A DNA stretch of 64,000 nucleotides from Fictibacillus enclensis (lineage in GTDB: Bacteria; Bacillota; Bacilli; Bacillales; Fictibacillaceae): positions 1,674,001 to 1,738,000 of the forward strand of contig NZ_KQ758617.1 in the NCBI RefSeq assembly GCF_001457035.1. The letters are read 5' to 3'. Each line of letters opens with the position of its first letter. Position 1 is the first letter of the stretch. The notes beneath the pieces were generated by a model. That model had not been told where the DNA came from, did no database searches, and worked only from the letters and a program-made list of their open reading frames with translations. Made by a program: the position numbers and the translations under genes. Shown in pieces: positions 27,333-37,319 of the stretch.

Positions 27333-27472
27333 GTACGTGTGTTTCTGCAATCCCTCTGTCCCGGTCCTTTATGGATCTAGGCAGATTAATACGTTAATCT
27401 TTCCTTCTCAGAAAGTGCAGTTCCTAAATGCAGGATACCGCCTTTTCTACACCTATTACTTTACCACAATAT

Positions 27473-28447
27473 TCAGGTTCCGGGAATCTCAATGTCAGCC
27501 GAATAAATCGGGTGGATGTTCCCTTCATCATCCTCAAGAAGCAAAATTCCATCATCAGTAATGCCTTTTGCGATGCCTTCAATCTGCTGATTGAGGGTGC
27601 GCACGCGAATGCGCCGTCCGATGCTGTTTGCGTAGCTTTCCCACATAAGCTTCACGAGCGCGAATCCGTTGTTTAAATAATCATGATAAAGTTCTTCCAT
27701 TTCTTTAAGAATGGATGAAATGAGTTCTGCCCGTTTGATTTCTTTTCCTGATTCTATTTTCAGGGAGGTGGCAATATCCTTGAGCTCGTCGTTAAAATCG
27801 TCACGTCCCACGTTTACATTAATACCTGGGCCGATAATGACCGCATGTACACGGTCGGATTCCGCCTGCAGTTCCGTTAAGATTCCGACAACCTTTTTAC
27901 CATTAACCAGAATGTCGTTCGGCCATTTGATCTCCGGACGGAGACCGGTAACTTTCGAGATGGCTTTGGTGATGCCGACCGCTGCAAGCAGGGTAAGCTG
28001 GGGAGCCTTTTGGAGAGGAATGTCCGGGCGAAGAATGAGGCTCATCCAGACTCCTGTTCCTTTTGGCGACTGCCATTGGCGTCCGAGACGCCCGCGTCCG
28101 CCGGTCTGTTCATCGGCAACCACCAGCGTTCCTTCATACGCACCAGACTGTGAAAGCCGTTGAGCAATCTCTTGTGTACTTTTAACAGATTCCTCGTACA
28201 CTATTGTCCTCCCGAGAACCTCTGTTTTGAGCCGCGCATTGATTTCTGCCGCTGTGACTCGGTCAGGTGCAGATTGGATCCGGTATCCCTTGCGAGGCAC
28301 CGCTTCAATCACATATCCTTCCTTGCGCAATTCCTCAATATGCTTCCAGATCGCTGTGCGCGAACAGCTCAGTTTATCGCTGATTTGCTGTCCCGAAACA
28401 TACTCCCCCTCATTGTTCATGAGCATCTGCAGCAAATGCTGTCTCAT
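27473..28447 (-). CDS. birA: Biotin operon repressor and biotin-protein ligase
   Basis: BirA attaches biotin to carboxylase subunits and represses biotin genes as biotinyl-AMP accumulates. The 324 residues hold an N-terminal winged helix (ISDKLSCSRTAIWKHIEELRKEGY) and the ligase domain (STQEIAQRL, ADEQTGGRGRLGRQWQSPKG, IKWPNDILVNGKKVVGIL). The ATG at 28447 overlaps the cca stop as ATGA. This gives a length close to that of B. subtilis BirA (325); an upstream TTG at 28471 is less likely. Confidence 0.93.
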   Translation of the reverse strand: MRQHLLQMLMNNEGEYVSGQQISDKLSCSRTAIWKHIEELRKEGYVIEAVPRKGYRIQSAPDRVTAAEINARLKTEVLGRTIVYEESVKSTQEIAQRLSQSGAYEGTLVVADEQTGGRGRLGRQWQSPKGTGVWMSLILRPDIPLQKAPQLTLLAAVGITKAISKVTGLRPEIKWPNDILVNGKKVVGILTELQAESDRVHAVIIGPGINVNVGRDDFNDELKDIATSLKIESGKEIKRAELISSILKEMEELYHDYLNNGFALVKLMWESYANSIGRRIRVRTLNQQIEGIAKGITDDGILLLEDDEGNIHPIYSADIEIPGT

Positions 28448-29631
28448 TTTCCCTTCCAACTCCTTACCCAACTCAGAATTTCCTCTTTATTGTTTTGCAC
28501 TGTCTTTTCGACGACACCTTTTTCAATTTCACCAAGAATCTCCTGAATCCAGGGTCCCTTTTCCCTTTCAAACGATTTCACAATGTCCCGCCCATTGACT
28601 GCCAGTTGCTTTCTCGAATGGATGGGCAGTCTGCGATAGGATTCCTGTAGCTTGCTGAGCTCTTCATTGGCCTTTTTCCCCTGCAGCAGATTCCTTATCC
28701 GTAAACATGACACAGCCCGTTCCTCGCCTAGTTCGTACAAATACACCGGCTTCCGTACATCCTTGTCCAAAAAACGGAAGAGCAGACCAACCTCCCGGAT
28801 GAGGGCATTGGACCGTTTCCAGGCTTTTAAAAAACCAGTCAAATCAGAAGCCCCAAGCAAAAAAAGAAGAGCCGCCCATCTTTCTTCATCCTTTTCTAAA
28901 CCGGTCCACCCAAATGAAGAAAGCGAGTCCGCCCTGTCTTTGTATCTCTCGAGTTCTGGCAATGAAGAAGAAAATCCTTCTTCAAAGATAAACGCCAGGC
29001 AGATTGGAGCATCCATCCCCCGAAGCAGCTTAGTAAACTCGACTGCAAGCCGTTCTACCGCAATTTCCCTTAATTCTTTGGACAAGGACACACAGGCCAT
29101 TTTCGTTTGGGTTTCAAGCGAAAACCCTATGACCGACCAAAACCGGAGGGCTCTCATGATTCTAAGAGGGTCCTCAAGGAATCGTTTAACAGGATTTCCG
29201 ACGGTTTTTATGAGCTGATTTTGAAGATCCTGTCTGCCGCCAAAAGGGTCATAAATTGTCCCGAACCGGTCCATGGCCATTGCATTGATGGTAAAATCTC
29301 TTCTTGCCAGATCCTCTTCCAGGGAATCAATATATTCGACAGACGAAGGATGACGGCGGTCCACATACTTCCCTTCTTTTCTGAACGTTGTCACTTCATA
29401 TGAAACCGCCCCATGCCGAACAATCACCGTTCCGTGTTCAATACCGACGGGGATTGTTTTTGGAAATAGAGAAGAAACCTCCACCGGAAGCGCGGAAGTG
29501 GCAATATCAATATCCCCCATTTTCCTGTCCAGCAGAAGATCACGGATACAGCCGCCAACCATATAAGCCTGAAACCCTGCCTCTTCCAGCCTGTCCATAA
29601 TATATTGTGCACCTTCAAAAAGATCTTTCAT
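28444..29631 (-). CDS. cca: CCA-adding tRNA nucleotidyltransferase
   Basis: Cca builds or repairs the 3' CCA end of tRNAs without a template. The 395 residues show the class II features: YMVGGCIRDLLLDRKMGDIDIATSA (with the metal-binding D-x-D), RRDFTINAMA, DPFGGRQDL and EDPLRIMRALRF. It follows bshA by 8 bp and overlaps birA by 4 bp. Confidence 0.95.
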   Translation of the reverse strand: MKDLFEGAQYIMDRLEEAGFQAYMVGGCIRDLLLDRKMGDIDIATSALPVEVSSLFPKTIPVGIEHGTVIVRHGAVSYEVTTFRKEGKYVDRRHPSSVEYIDSLEEDLARRDFTINAMAMDRFGTIYDPFGGRQDLQNQLIKTVGNPVKRFLEDPLRIMRALRFWSVIGFSLETQTKMACVSLSKELREIAVERLAVEFTKLLRGMDAPICLAFIFEEGFSSSLPELERYKDRADSLSSFGWTGLEKDEERWAALLFLLGASDLTGFLKAWKRSNALIREVGLLFRFLDKDVRKPVYLYELGEERAVSCLRIRNLLQGKKANEELSKLQESYRRLPIHSRKQLAVNGRDIVKSFEREKGPWIQEILGEIEKGVVEKTVQNNKEEILSWVRSWKGK

Positions 29632-29639
29632 TTGGCATC

Positions 29640-30767
29640 CTATCCTTTTAAAACGCTATAGTATAGCTGCTCATAATCTTCCACGATCTTGGAAGAATGA
29701 AAATGATCTCTTACATGCTGCATCGCCTGATAGGAAAATCTCTGTTGTTTGCTTTCATCCGTCAGAATGGAAAGCGATGCACGGGCGATACCATCGATGT
29801 CTCCCAGTTTACAAATATACCCCGTTTCTCCGTCCAGAATTACTTCTGGTATTCCGCCGATGTTCGTCCCAACGACAGGTACTCCACAAGCCATTGCTTC
29901 AAGCAGAACCAGCCCAAAGCTCTCTTTCTCAGAAAGGAGAAGCTTCAAGTCGCTTATAGAAAATAATTCAGCCACATTTTCCTGCTTTCCTAGGAAGAGA
30001 ACATGTTCTTCAATGTTCAGGTCCTGGACCAGCTTGCAGGCGACCGTAAATTCCGGACCGTTTCCAATCAACAGAAGTTTTGCTGGAATTTCGCTTACGA
30101 TTTTATGAAACGCCTTAATAACATCAGGTACCCGTTTAACGTTCCGGAAGTTGGAAATATGAATAATGACCTTTTCTTCCGGTTTGATGCCATATCCTTT
30201 CTTCAGATGGCTCGCATCCTGCTTAAAATATTCCCGTTCATCTACAAAGTTATAGATGGGATAAATCTCATTTTCCACGCCTAGCAGGCGATATGTATCA
30301 TTTTTCAAACTATTGGATACTGCCGTTACAGCATCCGACTTTTCAATCCCGAATTTGATCATCTCTTTCAGAGAAGGATCATATCCAAGAACTGTAATGT
30401 CAGTCCCATGGAGGGTGGTAACAATCTTTAGCTGTTCACCTGCCATCTGCTTCGCCAAAAAGGCACACACCGCGTGCGGTATCGCATAATGCGCATGGAT
30501 AATATCCAGCTTTTCACGCTTGGCGACCTCCGCCATTTTACTCGCCAATGCCAAATCGTACGGCGGATATTTAAAGACGGAATAATTGTTGACTTCCACT
30601 TCATGATAAAAGATATTTGCATACACTTTTCCAAGGCGGAAGGGCAGGGCAGAGGTAATAAAATGTATCTCATGCCCTTTTTCAGCCAGCAGTTTTCCAA
30701 GCTCAGTAGCTACAACCCCGGATCCGCCGACAGTAGGATAACATGTAATTCCAATTTTCAGCTTCAT
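29640..30767 (-). CDS. bshA: Bacillithiol glycosyltransferase BshA
   Basis: BshA makes N-acetylglucosaminyl-malate from UDP-GlcNAc and L-malate, the first bacillithiol step. The 375-residue GT4 enzyme shows [49 protein letters not shown] and the C-terminal [25 protein letters not shown] lies 6 nt before the ATG, directly after the bshB1 stop. Confidence 0.94.
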   Translation of the reverse strand: MKLKIGITCYPTVGGSGVVATELGKLLAEKGHEIHFITSALPFRLGKVYANIFYHEVEVNNYSVFKYPPYDLALASKMAEVAKREKLDIIHAHYAIPHAVCAFLAKQMAGEQLKIVTTLHGTDITVLGYDPSLKEMIKFGIEKSDAVTAVSNSLKNDTYRLLGVENEIYPIYNFVDEREYFKQDASHLKKGYGIKPEEKVIIHISNFRNVKRVPDVIKAFHKIVSEIPAKLLLIGNGPEFTVACKLVQDLNIEEHVLFLGKQENVAELFSISDLKLLLSEKESFGLVLLEAMACGVPVVGTNIGGIPEVILDGETGYICKLGDIDGIARASLSILTDESKQQRFSYQAMQHVRDHFHSSKIVEDYEQLYYSVLKG

Positions 30768-30777
30768 TTGGTTCTCC

Positions 30778-31470
30778 TTACAATGTCTTTAATAAATAAG
30801 GCTTTTTGGTAATGAACCCTTCCGCGTAGGCGACACCCGCTTCAAAGCCAAACATCTTTTCCCTGGCGCTGACCGATTCAATGTATCCATTAACAAGCGG
30901 TGTAGCAAAGCTTTCATCGCTTTTAACGAATTGGCTTTCATAACAATTCAGCGCCGCCACCTTTTTTTCAAAAACAGACGATATATCAACGAGCAGATGA
31001 GGCTTGTGGAAACCGTTGATAAAATAAAAATAAATATTTTTCACCCTGTGTGGAGGCAGACCCTCGGGATCCGCAACATTTTTCACACCAGCGGAAAATG
31101 CCGCTTCTTCCACAAGTTTTGAACAATTGCCATGGTCCGGATGGCGGTCCTTCGGATAAGGAACAAAAATGCTGTCCGGTTTTACTTTTCGAATGACCGT
31201 CACGATCGACGCGATATGGTCCTCTTTCAGTAAGATACCGCGGTCGGGAAGTCCAAGATTCAGCCGTTCGGTTACACCAAGCACGTCAGCAGCCTTCTTT
31301 GCTTCTTCTTTCCTTCGCTCCACCGTACCGTTAGATGAAAGTTCGGCCTGGGTAAGGTCGCAAATGGTAACCCTTCCTCCATTGGCCGTGTGATTCGCAA
31401 TGGAACCGCTCATTCCAATTTCAACATCGTCCGAATGAGCGCCAAACGCGAGCCAGCTTTCTTGTCTCAT
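30778..31470 (-). CDS. bshB1: Bacillithiol deacetylase BshB1
   Basis: BshB1 is a zinc deacetylase that converts GlcNAc-malate to GlcN-malate. The 230 residues begin with [18 protein letters not shown] (the A-H-x-D-D metal motif) and carry [20 protein letters not shown] (the H-P-D-H motif). Its start overlaps the mgsA stop as ATGA, and bshA follows. The last enzyme, BshC, is not in this window, as usual. Confidence 0.94.
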   Translation of the reverse strand: MRQESWLAFGAHSDDVEIGMSGSIANHTANGGRVTICDLTQAELSSNGTVERRKEEAKKAADVLGVTERLNLGLPDRGILLKEDHIASIVTVIRKVKPDSIFVPYPKDRHPDHGNCSKLVEEAAFSAGVKNVADPEGLPPHRVKNIYFYFINGFHKPHLLVDISSVFEKKVAALNCYESQFVKSDESFATPLVNGYIESVSAREKMFGFEAGVAYAEGFITKKPYLLKTL

Positions 31471-31883
31471 GATGATTGCCCTTCTCTCTCTCTAATAATG
31501 GTTCTCCAATTGAAATCGCCGCGCTCCATGGCCCGGATGAACAGTTCTCCACTCGCCACGTTCGTCGCTACCGGAATCTGGTAAACATCACAGAGGCGAA
31601 TGAGCGCGGAAATGTCGGGTTCGTGCGCCTGTGCGGTTAACGGATCACGAAAAAATAGAACAAGATCCATCTCGTTCTGCGCAATTAACGCACCGATCTG
31701 CTGATCGCCACCAAGGGGACCGGATTGAAATCTGTGGATATTCAGCCCGGAAGCATCCATGATTTTTTGTCCTGTAGTGCCTGTTGCAAACAATTCATGC
31801 TTCTTCAAAATCGGTTCATAAGCAACTGAAAAATTAATCATTTCCTGTTTTTTATTATCATGCGCCACCAACGCAATTCTCAT
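31467..31883 (-). CDS. mgsA: Methylglyoxal synthase
   Basis: MgsA converts dihydroxyacetone phosphate to methylglyoxal and phosphate. The 138 residues show [31 protein letters not shown] and [15 protein letters not shown]. Bacillithiol helps detoxify methylglyoxal, so the neighbourhood with bshB1 and bshA makes functional sense. GGTGGGG precedes the ATG. Confidence 0.96.
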   Translation of the reverse strand: MRIALVAHDNKKQEMINFSVAYEPILKKHELFATGTTGQKIMDASGLNIHRFQSGPLGGDQQIGALIAQNEMDLVLFFRDPLTAQAHEPDISALIRLCDVYQIPVATNVASGELFIRAMERGDFNWRTIIREREGQSS

Positions 31884-31898
31884 CGTTCCCCACCCTTT

Positions 31899-32702
31899 TT
31901 ATTCAATAATATTTTCCAAGCCGTAAACAAGATGATCCACATTCATGACCGCTTCGACCGCCAGCTTGACACCAGGCATGAATGAAGCCCGGTTCATGGA
32001 ATCGTGCTTAATGGTCAGCGTTTGTCCTTCTCCACCCATAACGACTTCCTGATGCGCAACAAGCCCAGGCAAGCGAATACTGTGAATCCGGATTCCATCG
32101 AGTTCGGCGCCTCTTGCTCCTTTAATGTCTTCTCTTTCGTCAGGGTGCCCCTGTTGTTTGGATTCCCTGACCTCACGAATCAACTGTGCAGTTTTCAGAG
32201 CTGTTCCTGACGGGGCATCCAGTTTTTGGTCATGATGCTTTTCAATAATCTCGATATCCGGAAGGTACCTTGAAGCCATCTGCGCAAATTTCATCATCAA
32301 AACGGCACCAACGGCAAAGTTTGGTGCAATAATAGCGCCCAGTTCACGCTCGGATGCGAGGTTTTTCAAGCGTTCAAGATCTTCGTCTGAAAAACCGGTA
32401 GTTCCGATTACCGGGCGAACATTGTGCTCCAGCGCCTGTTCAAGATGAATTTTTCCCACATCGGGTTTTGTCAAGTCAATCAGGACATCCGGATGGATTT
32501 CCGAAAAACACCTTGGCGCATCCTCATATACCGGAATATCAAGCGCAGGCATGCCCGAGACATCCTTCAGCTTCATGCCTTCATTTCTTGAATCAATAAC
32601 CGCAACAAGTTTAAAATGCGGGGTTTCTGTTACCATCCGGACAGCCTCGCTCCCCATCTTTCCTCGTGGTCCTGCAATGACGATAGAAATTTCCTTGTTC
32701 AT
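31899..32702 (-). CDS. dapB: 4-hydroxy-tetrahydrodipicolinate reductase
   Basis: DapB reduces HTPA with NAD(P)H on the way to diaminopimelate, lysine and spore dipicolinate. The start [21 protein letters not shown] is the nucleotide-binding loop, [18 protein letters not shown] the catalytic H-H and substrate region. The ATG at 32702 follows the ypjD stop by one base, with GGAGAGG inside the ypjD end. A longer start at 32726 lies within ypjD. Confidence 0.95.
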   Translation of the reverse strand: MNKEISIVIAGPRGKMGSEAVRMVTETPHFKLVAVIDSRNEGMKLKDVSGMPALDIPVYEDAPRCFSEIHPDVLIDLTKPDVGKIHLEQALEHNVRPVIGTTGFSDEDLERLKNLASERELGAIIAPNFAVGAVLMMKFAQMASRYLPDIEIIEKHHDQKLDAPSGTALKTAQLIREVRESKQQGHPDEREDIKGARGAELDGIRIHSIRLPGLVAHQEVVMGGEGQTLTIKHDSMNRASFMPGVKLAVEAVMNVDHLVYGLENIIE

Positions 32703-32703
32703 C

Positions 32704-33042
32704 TTATTGTTCCTCTCCTTCTTCAATCCGTGTCCAACGGTCTTTATCTCTTGTATTGAATTTTTTCATGACCAAATCAAACGATTTTTCCATACTAATA
32801 TTGAGTGAATTGGCAAAACATAGTAAGACGAAGAAAAGATCGCCGAGTTCCTCTTCGATCGTCTGTTCTTTTTCGGTTGATTTTTTTGGTTTTTCCCCAT
32901 AATAGTGGTTAACTTCACGGGCAAGCTCGCCAAGCTCTTCGGTCATTCGGGCGGTCATGGCCAGTGGGCTGAAATAGCCTTCTTTGAACTGGCTGATGTA
33001 TGTATCAACTTCTTTTTGCATTTCTTGCATGGTCTTGTTCAT
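32704..33042 (-). CDS. ypjD: MazG-like nucleotide pyrophosphohydrolase
   Basis: The 112-residue all-alpha pyrophosphatase probably cleans up unwanted nucleoside triphosphates. The metal-binding signature is [16 protein letters not shown] then [19 protein letters not shown] (E-x-x-E, then E-x-x-D). It leads the ypjD-dapB-mgsA-bshB1-bshA-cca-birA unit. AGGTGA lies about 6 nt before the ATG. Confidence 0.88.
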   Translation of the reverse strand: MNKTMQEMQKEVDTYISQFKEGYFSPLAMTARMTEELGELAREVNHYYGEKPKKSTEKEQTIEEELGDLFFVLLCFANSLNISMEKSFDLVMKKFNTRDKDRWTRIEEGEEQ

Positions 33043-33115
33043 CGTATATCACCTCATGTTCAATCCTACGTTAATGTTAGCGGAGAATAAAGCATTTGAC
33101 AAATTTCTTGAGCGA

Positions 33116-33144
33116 TTGAACGGCCCCCGTTTTTGCTTTATAAT
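33116..33144 (+). promoter_or_regulatory. SigA-type promoter of the yitT-family gene
   Basis: TTGAAC (33116-33121) and a perfect TATAAT (33139-33144) are separated by 17 bp, 42 bp before the start codon. Confidence 0.8.
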
Positions 33145-33186
33145 GAAAACGCCATCAAGGCGACGCAACAGAATCAGGAGGCACGT

Positions 33187-34059
33187 ATGACTTTTCCCAT
33201 CCGCATCAAAAACGTCTTTTTTATCTTGTTGGGCTCCGCCATCTTTTCTTTTGGCATCGTGCATTTCAACATGCAGAACAATCTGGCAGAAGGCGGTTTT
33301 ACCGGCATTACCCTTATTCTTTACTTTTTGTTTCATATCGACCCTTCGTATTCTAATCTGGCGCTCAACCTCCCGCTTTTTTTTGTTGGCTGGAAGCTGC
33401 TTGGAAAAAACGCATTCATTTATACGTTGATCGGTACGCTTGGTGTGTCTCTTTTTCTTTACCTTTTTCAGCGTTTCTCTTCTCTCAGGGTTGACCTGAA
33501 ACAAGATATGCCCCTCGCAGCCCTGTTCGCTGGCGTTTTTATCGGCATCGGACTCGGCATTATTTTCCGCTATGGCGGAACAACAGGCGGAGTGGATATC
33601 ATTGCACGGCTCGGTCATAAATTTATGGGATGGAGCATGGGGAAAACAATGTTCATGTTTGATTTCGTCGTCATTTCCCTCTCGCTTGTCTATCTCGATT
33701 ATAAAGAAGCCATGTATACCCTCGTCGCCGTATTTGTCGGCGCAAGGGTGATTGATTTCATGCAGGAAGGCGCGTATGCCGGAAAAGCAGCGATGATCAT
33801 CTCCGAAAAAAACACCGAAATCGCTGCCCTGATCATGAAAGAAATGGACCGGGGAGCTACCCTTCTTACGGCCAAGGGAAGCTTTACCGGCACACAGAAG
33901 GAAGTGCTGTACTGTGTATTCGCCCGTAATGAAATCGTCCGTCTCAAGCAGGTTATTGAACGAGTCGATCCGCACGCCTTCGTGACCGTCAACGACGTTC
34001 ACGAAGTCCTCGGAGAAGGCTTCACACTCGACGCAGACAAAAACCCAATAGGATTATAA
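33187..34059 (+). CDS. ypjC: YitT family membrane protein
   Basis: The 290-residue protein has about five hydrophobic segments in its first 190 residues (LGSAIFSFGIVHFNMQ, GGFTGITLILYF, FGGTTGG-type loop FRYGGTTGGVDIIAR) and a C-terminal cytoplasmic DUF2179 domain (GKAAMIISEKNTEIAALIMKEM, GATLLTAKGSFTGTQKEVLYCV). Transport is presumed but unproven. AGGAGG lies 5 nt before the ATG. It is divergent from ypjD, where B. subtilis has ypjC. Confidence 0.85.
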   Translation: MTFPIRIKNVFFILLGSAIFSFGIVHFNMQNNLAEGGFTGITLILYFLFHIDPSYSNLALNLPLFFVGWKLLGKNAFIYTLIGTLGVSLFLYLFQRFSSLRVDLKQDMPLAALFAGVFIGIGLGIIFRYGGTTGGVDIIARLGHKFMGWSMGKTMFMFDFVVISLSLVYLDYKEAMYTLVAVFVGARVIDFMQEGAYAGKAAMIISEKNTEIAALIMKEMDRGATLLTAKGSFTGTQKEVLYCVFARNEIVRLKQVIERVDPHAFVTVNDVHEVLGEGFTLDADKNPIGL

Positions 34060-34106
34060 GAAAAGCTGAGGCGTCCGCCTAGAAGCGCAGACGTTGGAGG
34101 CTTTGA
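34060..34106 (+). repeat. Diverged single copy of the repeat-family head
   Basis: It begins with GAAAAGCTGAGG, has CCG, TAGA and TTGGAGG at matching distances and ends CTTTG, like the first 45 bp of the 118-bp units at 10393. The second half of the hairpin is missing here. It lies directly after the ypjC stop. Confidence 0.55.
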
Positions 34107-34124
34107 ACACAAATACGCGACACA

Positions 34125-34153
34125 AAAAACCTCCGCATTCTGCGGAGGTTTTA
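34125..34153. terminator. Bidirectional terminator between ypjC and the yugP-like gene
   Basis: AAAACCTCCGCA-TTC-TGCGGAGGTTTT is a perfect stem with T-runs on both strands. Confidence 0.9.
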
Positions 34154-34159
34154 TCAATT

Positions 34160-34837
34160 TTAATCATCATTATTCATGCCAACGAACATGAGCACAAAGC
34201 GCAAAAGTTCGAGAACGGCAACGAGCGCAGCTGCCACGTATGTGAGTGCAGCGGCATTCAGCACTTTTCTAGCCTGTCGTTCTTCGTTATTACGGATCAT
34301 GCCGGTGGATACAATCTGGTCCATCGCCCGGCTGCTGGCGTTAAATTCTACCGGCAGGGTCACCAGCTGAAACAGCACAGCTGCGGCCATAAAGACAATA
34401 CCGACCAACAGCAGGTTAGCTGATGTGAAGAGTATACCCGCTAAAATCAGAAGATACGAAAAGTTGGACCCGAGATTAGCAACAGGCACCAATGCATGCC
34501 GAAAGCGAAGCGGTGCATAGCTTTCTTTGTCCTGGATCGCATGTCCCACTTCATGGGCAGCGACAGCAGAGCCGGCAATTGAATGGCCGTAATAGTTTTC
34601 TTCCGATAAACGTACCACTTTTGTACGCGGGTCATAATGGTCGGACAGCCTGCCGCCAATCGGCTCAACTGCCACATTGTACAACCCGTTTTGGTCCAAT
34701 ATTTCACGGGCGACTTCAGCTCCCGTTTTTCCTGTAGAGTTTTCAACTTTTGAATATTTATTGTAGGTGCTTTTCACTTTCATTTGTGCCCAAAGCGGGA
34801 TAATCAACAAAAGTGCAAAGTAGATGAGAAAAGACAT
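34160..34837 (-). CDS. yugP: YugP-like membrane zinc metallopeptidase
   Basis: The 225-residue protein has an N-terminal membrane helix, the zinc site VAAHEVGHAIQD (HEXXH) near residue 98, two or three further hydrophobic helices, and VTLPVEFNASSRAMD, which supplies the likely Glu ligand. It belongs to the Zn_peptidase_2 family, with the active site probably facing the cytosol or membrane. Its targets are unknown. In B. subtilis yugP is elsewhere, so this is a local difference. Confidence 0.87.
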   Translation of the reverse strand: MSFLIYFALLLIIPLWAQMKVKSTYNKYSKVENSTGKTGAEVAREILDQNGLYNVAVEPIGGRLSDHYDPRTKVVRLSEENYYGHSIAGSAVAAHEVGHAIQDKESYAPLRFRHALVPVANLGSNFSYLLILAGILFTSANLLLVGIVFMAAAVLFQLVTLPVEFNASSRAMDQIVSTGMIRNNEERQARKVLNAAALTYVAAALVAVLELLRFVLMFVGMNNDD

Positions 34838-34908
34838 TTATGGCATTCCTCCACTATTATTTATACTTTAATTTTATTAATCTGCAGCTCTTATGTCAAT
34901 TAGAACGC

Positions 34909-35709
34909 TCATTCCTCCGGCCACTCTACTGCCTTTTCACTCTCTGTCTCTGCTTTATATTTTCTCCATCCGACATAAAATAATGTAGAGAAAATAATGC
35001 CTCCGATCGAAAAAATCAGCCAAAATAAAGAAGGATCTGAAGTGTCTTCTTTTGCATCAAACAGTTTTTCAAAATCTCCCTGAATCGAAGTGAGTTTTTC
35101 GCGGCTCTCCTTCGATGAAATCATGTTAGTTCTTGTGTTTTCGATATATTCCACATCCCGGTCGACCTGGTCAAAGACGGCTTCTGTCACGTCCATGCTC
35201 ACAGCGGGGCGGATCATGTTGTAATTCGCCAAAAATTCGTTTGCAGCCTCCTGAAATGACTGATCTTCCTTCTTTTTTAGAGAAAGCTGCATCGATTTAA
35301 TCGGGTTCATGATTTGGTACTCCGTCTGTTTCCACAGTGGCTGATGGTCTGAAACCAGAGCGTCCATAAGCAGCCGGACGCCGGTCAAGCGGCTGATTTT
35401 CACATCACGGGTTTCCTCTGCCCTGCCCAGAGCTTCTATCGTATTCTCCATGGTCATGTCCACCATTCGGATTTTGTCATCCGCGAGATCACTATTTGCC
35501 ACATCTTTGCCAAACTGGGATGACATATAGAAGAGAACCTCGCTTGCTTCTTTATACCGTTCTTCCTTGGCAAGCTCCAGCGCTTTATCGGACAATTGAG
35601 TAACATTGTCAAAGTCTGGATGCTGGCCGCTGCCGATTGCATGCACAGCAGCCGGCATCAAAAGCAGAAAAGCGCTTAACGCTGCAACGGTTTTTCGTTT
35701 TATTCCCAT
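34909..35709 (-). CDS. ypjB: Sporulation protein YpjB
   Basis: The 266-residue protein has an N-terminal signal (VAALSAFLLLMPAAVHA), a helical external part and a C-terminal membrane helix (FWLIFSIGGIIFSTLFYVGW) with a short charged tail. B. subtilis ypjB is a SigE-type mother-cell gene of unknown biochemical role. The ATG at 35709 lies 6 nt after GGGAGGG. It keeps the ypjA-ypjB order. Confidence 0.8.
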   Translation of the reverse strand: MGIKRKTVAALSAFLLLMPAAVHAIGSGQHPDFDNVTQLSDKALELAKEERYKEASEVLFYMSSQFGKDVANSDLADDKIRMVDMTMENTIEALGRAEETRDVKISRLTGVRLLMDALVSDHQPLWKQTEYQIMNPIKSMQLSLKKKEDQSFQEAANEFLANYNMIRPAVSMDVTEAVFDQVDRDVEYIENTRTNMISSKESREKLTSIQGDFEKLFDAKEDTSDPSLFWLIFSIGGIIFSTLFYVGWRKYKAETESEKAVEWPEE

Positions 35710-35771
35710 TCCTGTCCCTCCCATACGGTATAACCCATCATATGAGAAAACGGACAAGGATAGACCTCTAT

Positions 35772-36353
35772 TTACCCGCGATGCTGTACGTCACGGGTTA
35801 GCACATAGATCAGTGCAACTGAAAATGCGCTCAACCAGAAGGTCAGGTAGCCGATCAGTTGCATATGGTCGGCGAGTATATCGTAACGGGGCATCATTCC
35901 GTAAACATAGTCAATCATCTCATTATGGAACACCCACAGAGCGGCAACAGCCATGTGGCGAAGCCGGATCTTATAATATGAGGCGTACAAAAGTCCTTCT
36001 ATGGCCATCCCCAAATGTGAAAATATCAACATGTAGCTTTCCCAATACAGCGGGGGAGCCACCAGGCCGCCAGCAATGTTCATTCCCACCGCCCATATGC
36101 CATATTTAAATAAGCTGACGGCGGCCAGTGCTTCGATATACGGAATATTTTTTCCGAACAGAAATGCAATAAGTACAAAGACAAAGAACAGACTTGCTGT
36201 AGGGCTGTCCGGCACAAAAAGAACAAATTTCAGCGGCGTCGCTGCCAGCTGGTCTTTATACCAGTAGTATCCATAAGCTGTCCCGATTATGTTGACAATC
36301 AGCAAACAGGTTAAAAACCACCTTTGCTTCAGGATTCCGTAAAGATAGATCAT
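35772..36353 (-). CDS. ypjA: YpjA family membrane protein (DUF1405)
   Basis: The 193-residue protein has five or six membrane helices, the N-terminal helix FLTCLLIVNIIGTAYGYYWY and the stretch LYWESYMLIFSHLGMAIEGLLYA. Its function is unknown. It follows qcrABC, as in B. subtilis, but a terminator lies between. GGAG lies 7 nt before the ATG. Confidence 0.82.
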   Translation of the reverse strand: MIYLYGILKQRWFLTCLLIVNIIGTAYGYYWYKDQLAATPLKFVLFVPDSPTASLFFVFVLIAFLFGKNIPYIEALAAVSLFKYGIWAVGMNIAGGLVAPPLYWESYMLIFSHLGMAIEGLLYASYYKIRLRHMAVAALWVFHNEMIDYVYGMMPRYDILADHMQLIGYLTFWLSAFSVALIYVLTRDVQHRG

Positions 36354-36382
36354 TTCTTTTCTCCTAACATGGCTGAATGATG

Positions 36383-36417
36383 TAAAAAAAAGCCGACTAT
36401 AGAAGCCAGCTTTTTTC
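36383..36417 (-). terminator. Terminator of qcrABC
   Basis: AAAAAAGCTGGC pairs imperfectly with GCCGGCT-type sequence (GTCGGCTTTT) and a long T-run follows in the minus direction. Confidence 0.8.
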
Positions 36418-36422
36418 CATTG

Positions 36423-37181
36423 CTATTTTTCCAGTTTAGATATAAAGTTAGCCAATTTTTTTAAATCTTCTTCATTGCCCTTGTAAGCGTTGGCAGGCAT
36501 CGCTCCACGGCCTTCCTTGGCAATTTTCATAATATCCTCAGGCTTTAGCCCGGTTCCGATCAGAGATGGACCCGTTCCGCCCGACAGCTCTGATCCGTGA
36601 CAGCCTACACATGACTGACTTTTAAACACTTGATAACCAGGATCATTTTTATCAATATTGGTCTTAACGATCTTCCCTTGCTCTTTTGCCTTTTCCCAGT
36701 CATGGGTTACAACGGACTCCCACGTCAGATATGTAACGGAAATTAGTGCAATAAGCATTAAACCTGTTGCAACCGGCCGTTTCGAAGGACGTCTTTCAGC
36801 CCCTCTGTCCAGCCATGGGGCAAGCATCAATGCTCCAAACGCAAGACCCGGAATAACAATGGTACCGATTAATACATAATCACCGGCAGCATACTTGTAT
36901 TTCAATAGCTGGTACAAGAAAAGGAAATACCAGTCAGGAAGCGGGATATACCCGGCATCTGTGGGATCTGCCTTACGCTCCAGCGGAGATTCGTGCGAAA
37001 TGGTTAAGATTAAATACCCTATTAAAAAGACGGCACCTACCATCCATTCTTTTAAAAGGAAGTTTGGCCAGAATGCTTCTGTCTTTCCGGGATACTCTGA
37101 ATAATCTTTTGGAATGTTTGGCTTTCGCTCTGCAGGGACACGCGAGTCGCCTACAAATCTCATTCCTTTGCCTCGATGCAT
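36423..37181 (-). CDS. qcrC: Menaquinol:cytochrome c reductase, cytochrome b/c subunit
   Basis: QcrC is the Bacillus-type fusion of a subunit IV-like part and a c-type cytochrome. The 252 residues have three or four membrane helices (residues 45-160, with PLPDWYFLFLYQLLKYK) and a C-terminal haem c domain with CVGCH near 192 and the distal Met in GAMPAN. The complex passes electrons from menaquinol to cytochrome c. GGGAGGGAG precedes the ATG. It is the third gene of qcrABC. Confidence 0.95.
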   Translation of the reverse strand: MHRGKGMRFVGDSRVPAERKPNIPKDYSEYPGKTEAFWPNFLLKEWMVGAVFLIGYLILTISHESPLERKADPTDAGYIPLPDWYFLFLYQLLKYKYAAGDYVLIGTIVIPGLAFGALMLAPWLDRGAERRPSKRPVATGLMLIALISVTYLTWESVVTHDWEKAKEQGKIVKTNIDKNDPGYQVFKSQSCVGCHGSELSGGTGPSLIGTGLKPEDIMKIAKEGRGAMPANAYKGNEEDLKKLANFISKLEK

Positions 37182-37319
37182 CTTTCTCCCTCCCTTTTCG
37201 TAGCGTCTGGAAGCTTTCTAAATCAACAGTGGACGCTTCCAAAAGCCAACATCCTCTCTTTACCTGAAAGAGCGGTTTCAAGCTGAATTTTAAAAATAAA
37301 GATAATTAAGAAAACAGTT

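Noticed and set aside
33049-34002. 317-codon minus-strand open frame opposite the yitT-family gene
   Set aside because: The plus-strand gene has a clear promoter, SD and family features. The antisense product is His/Lys/Asp-rich in the manner of a shadow frame and has no ribosome site.
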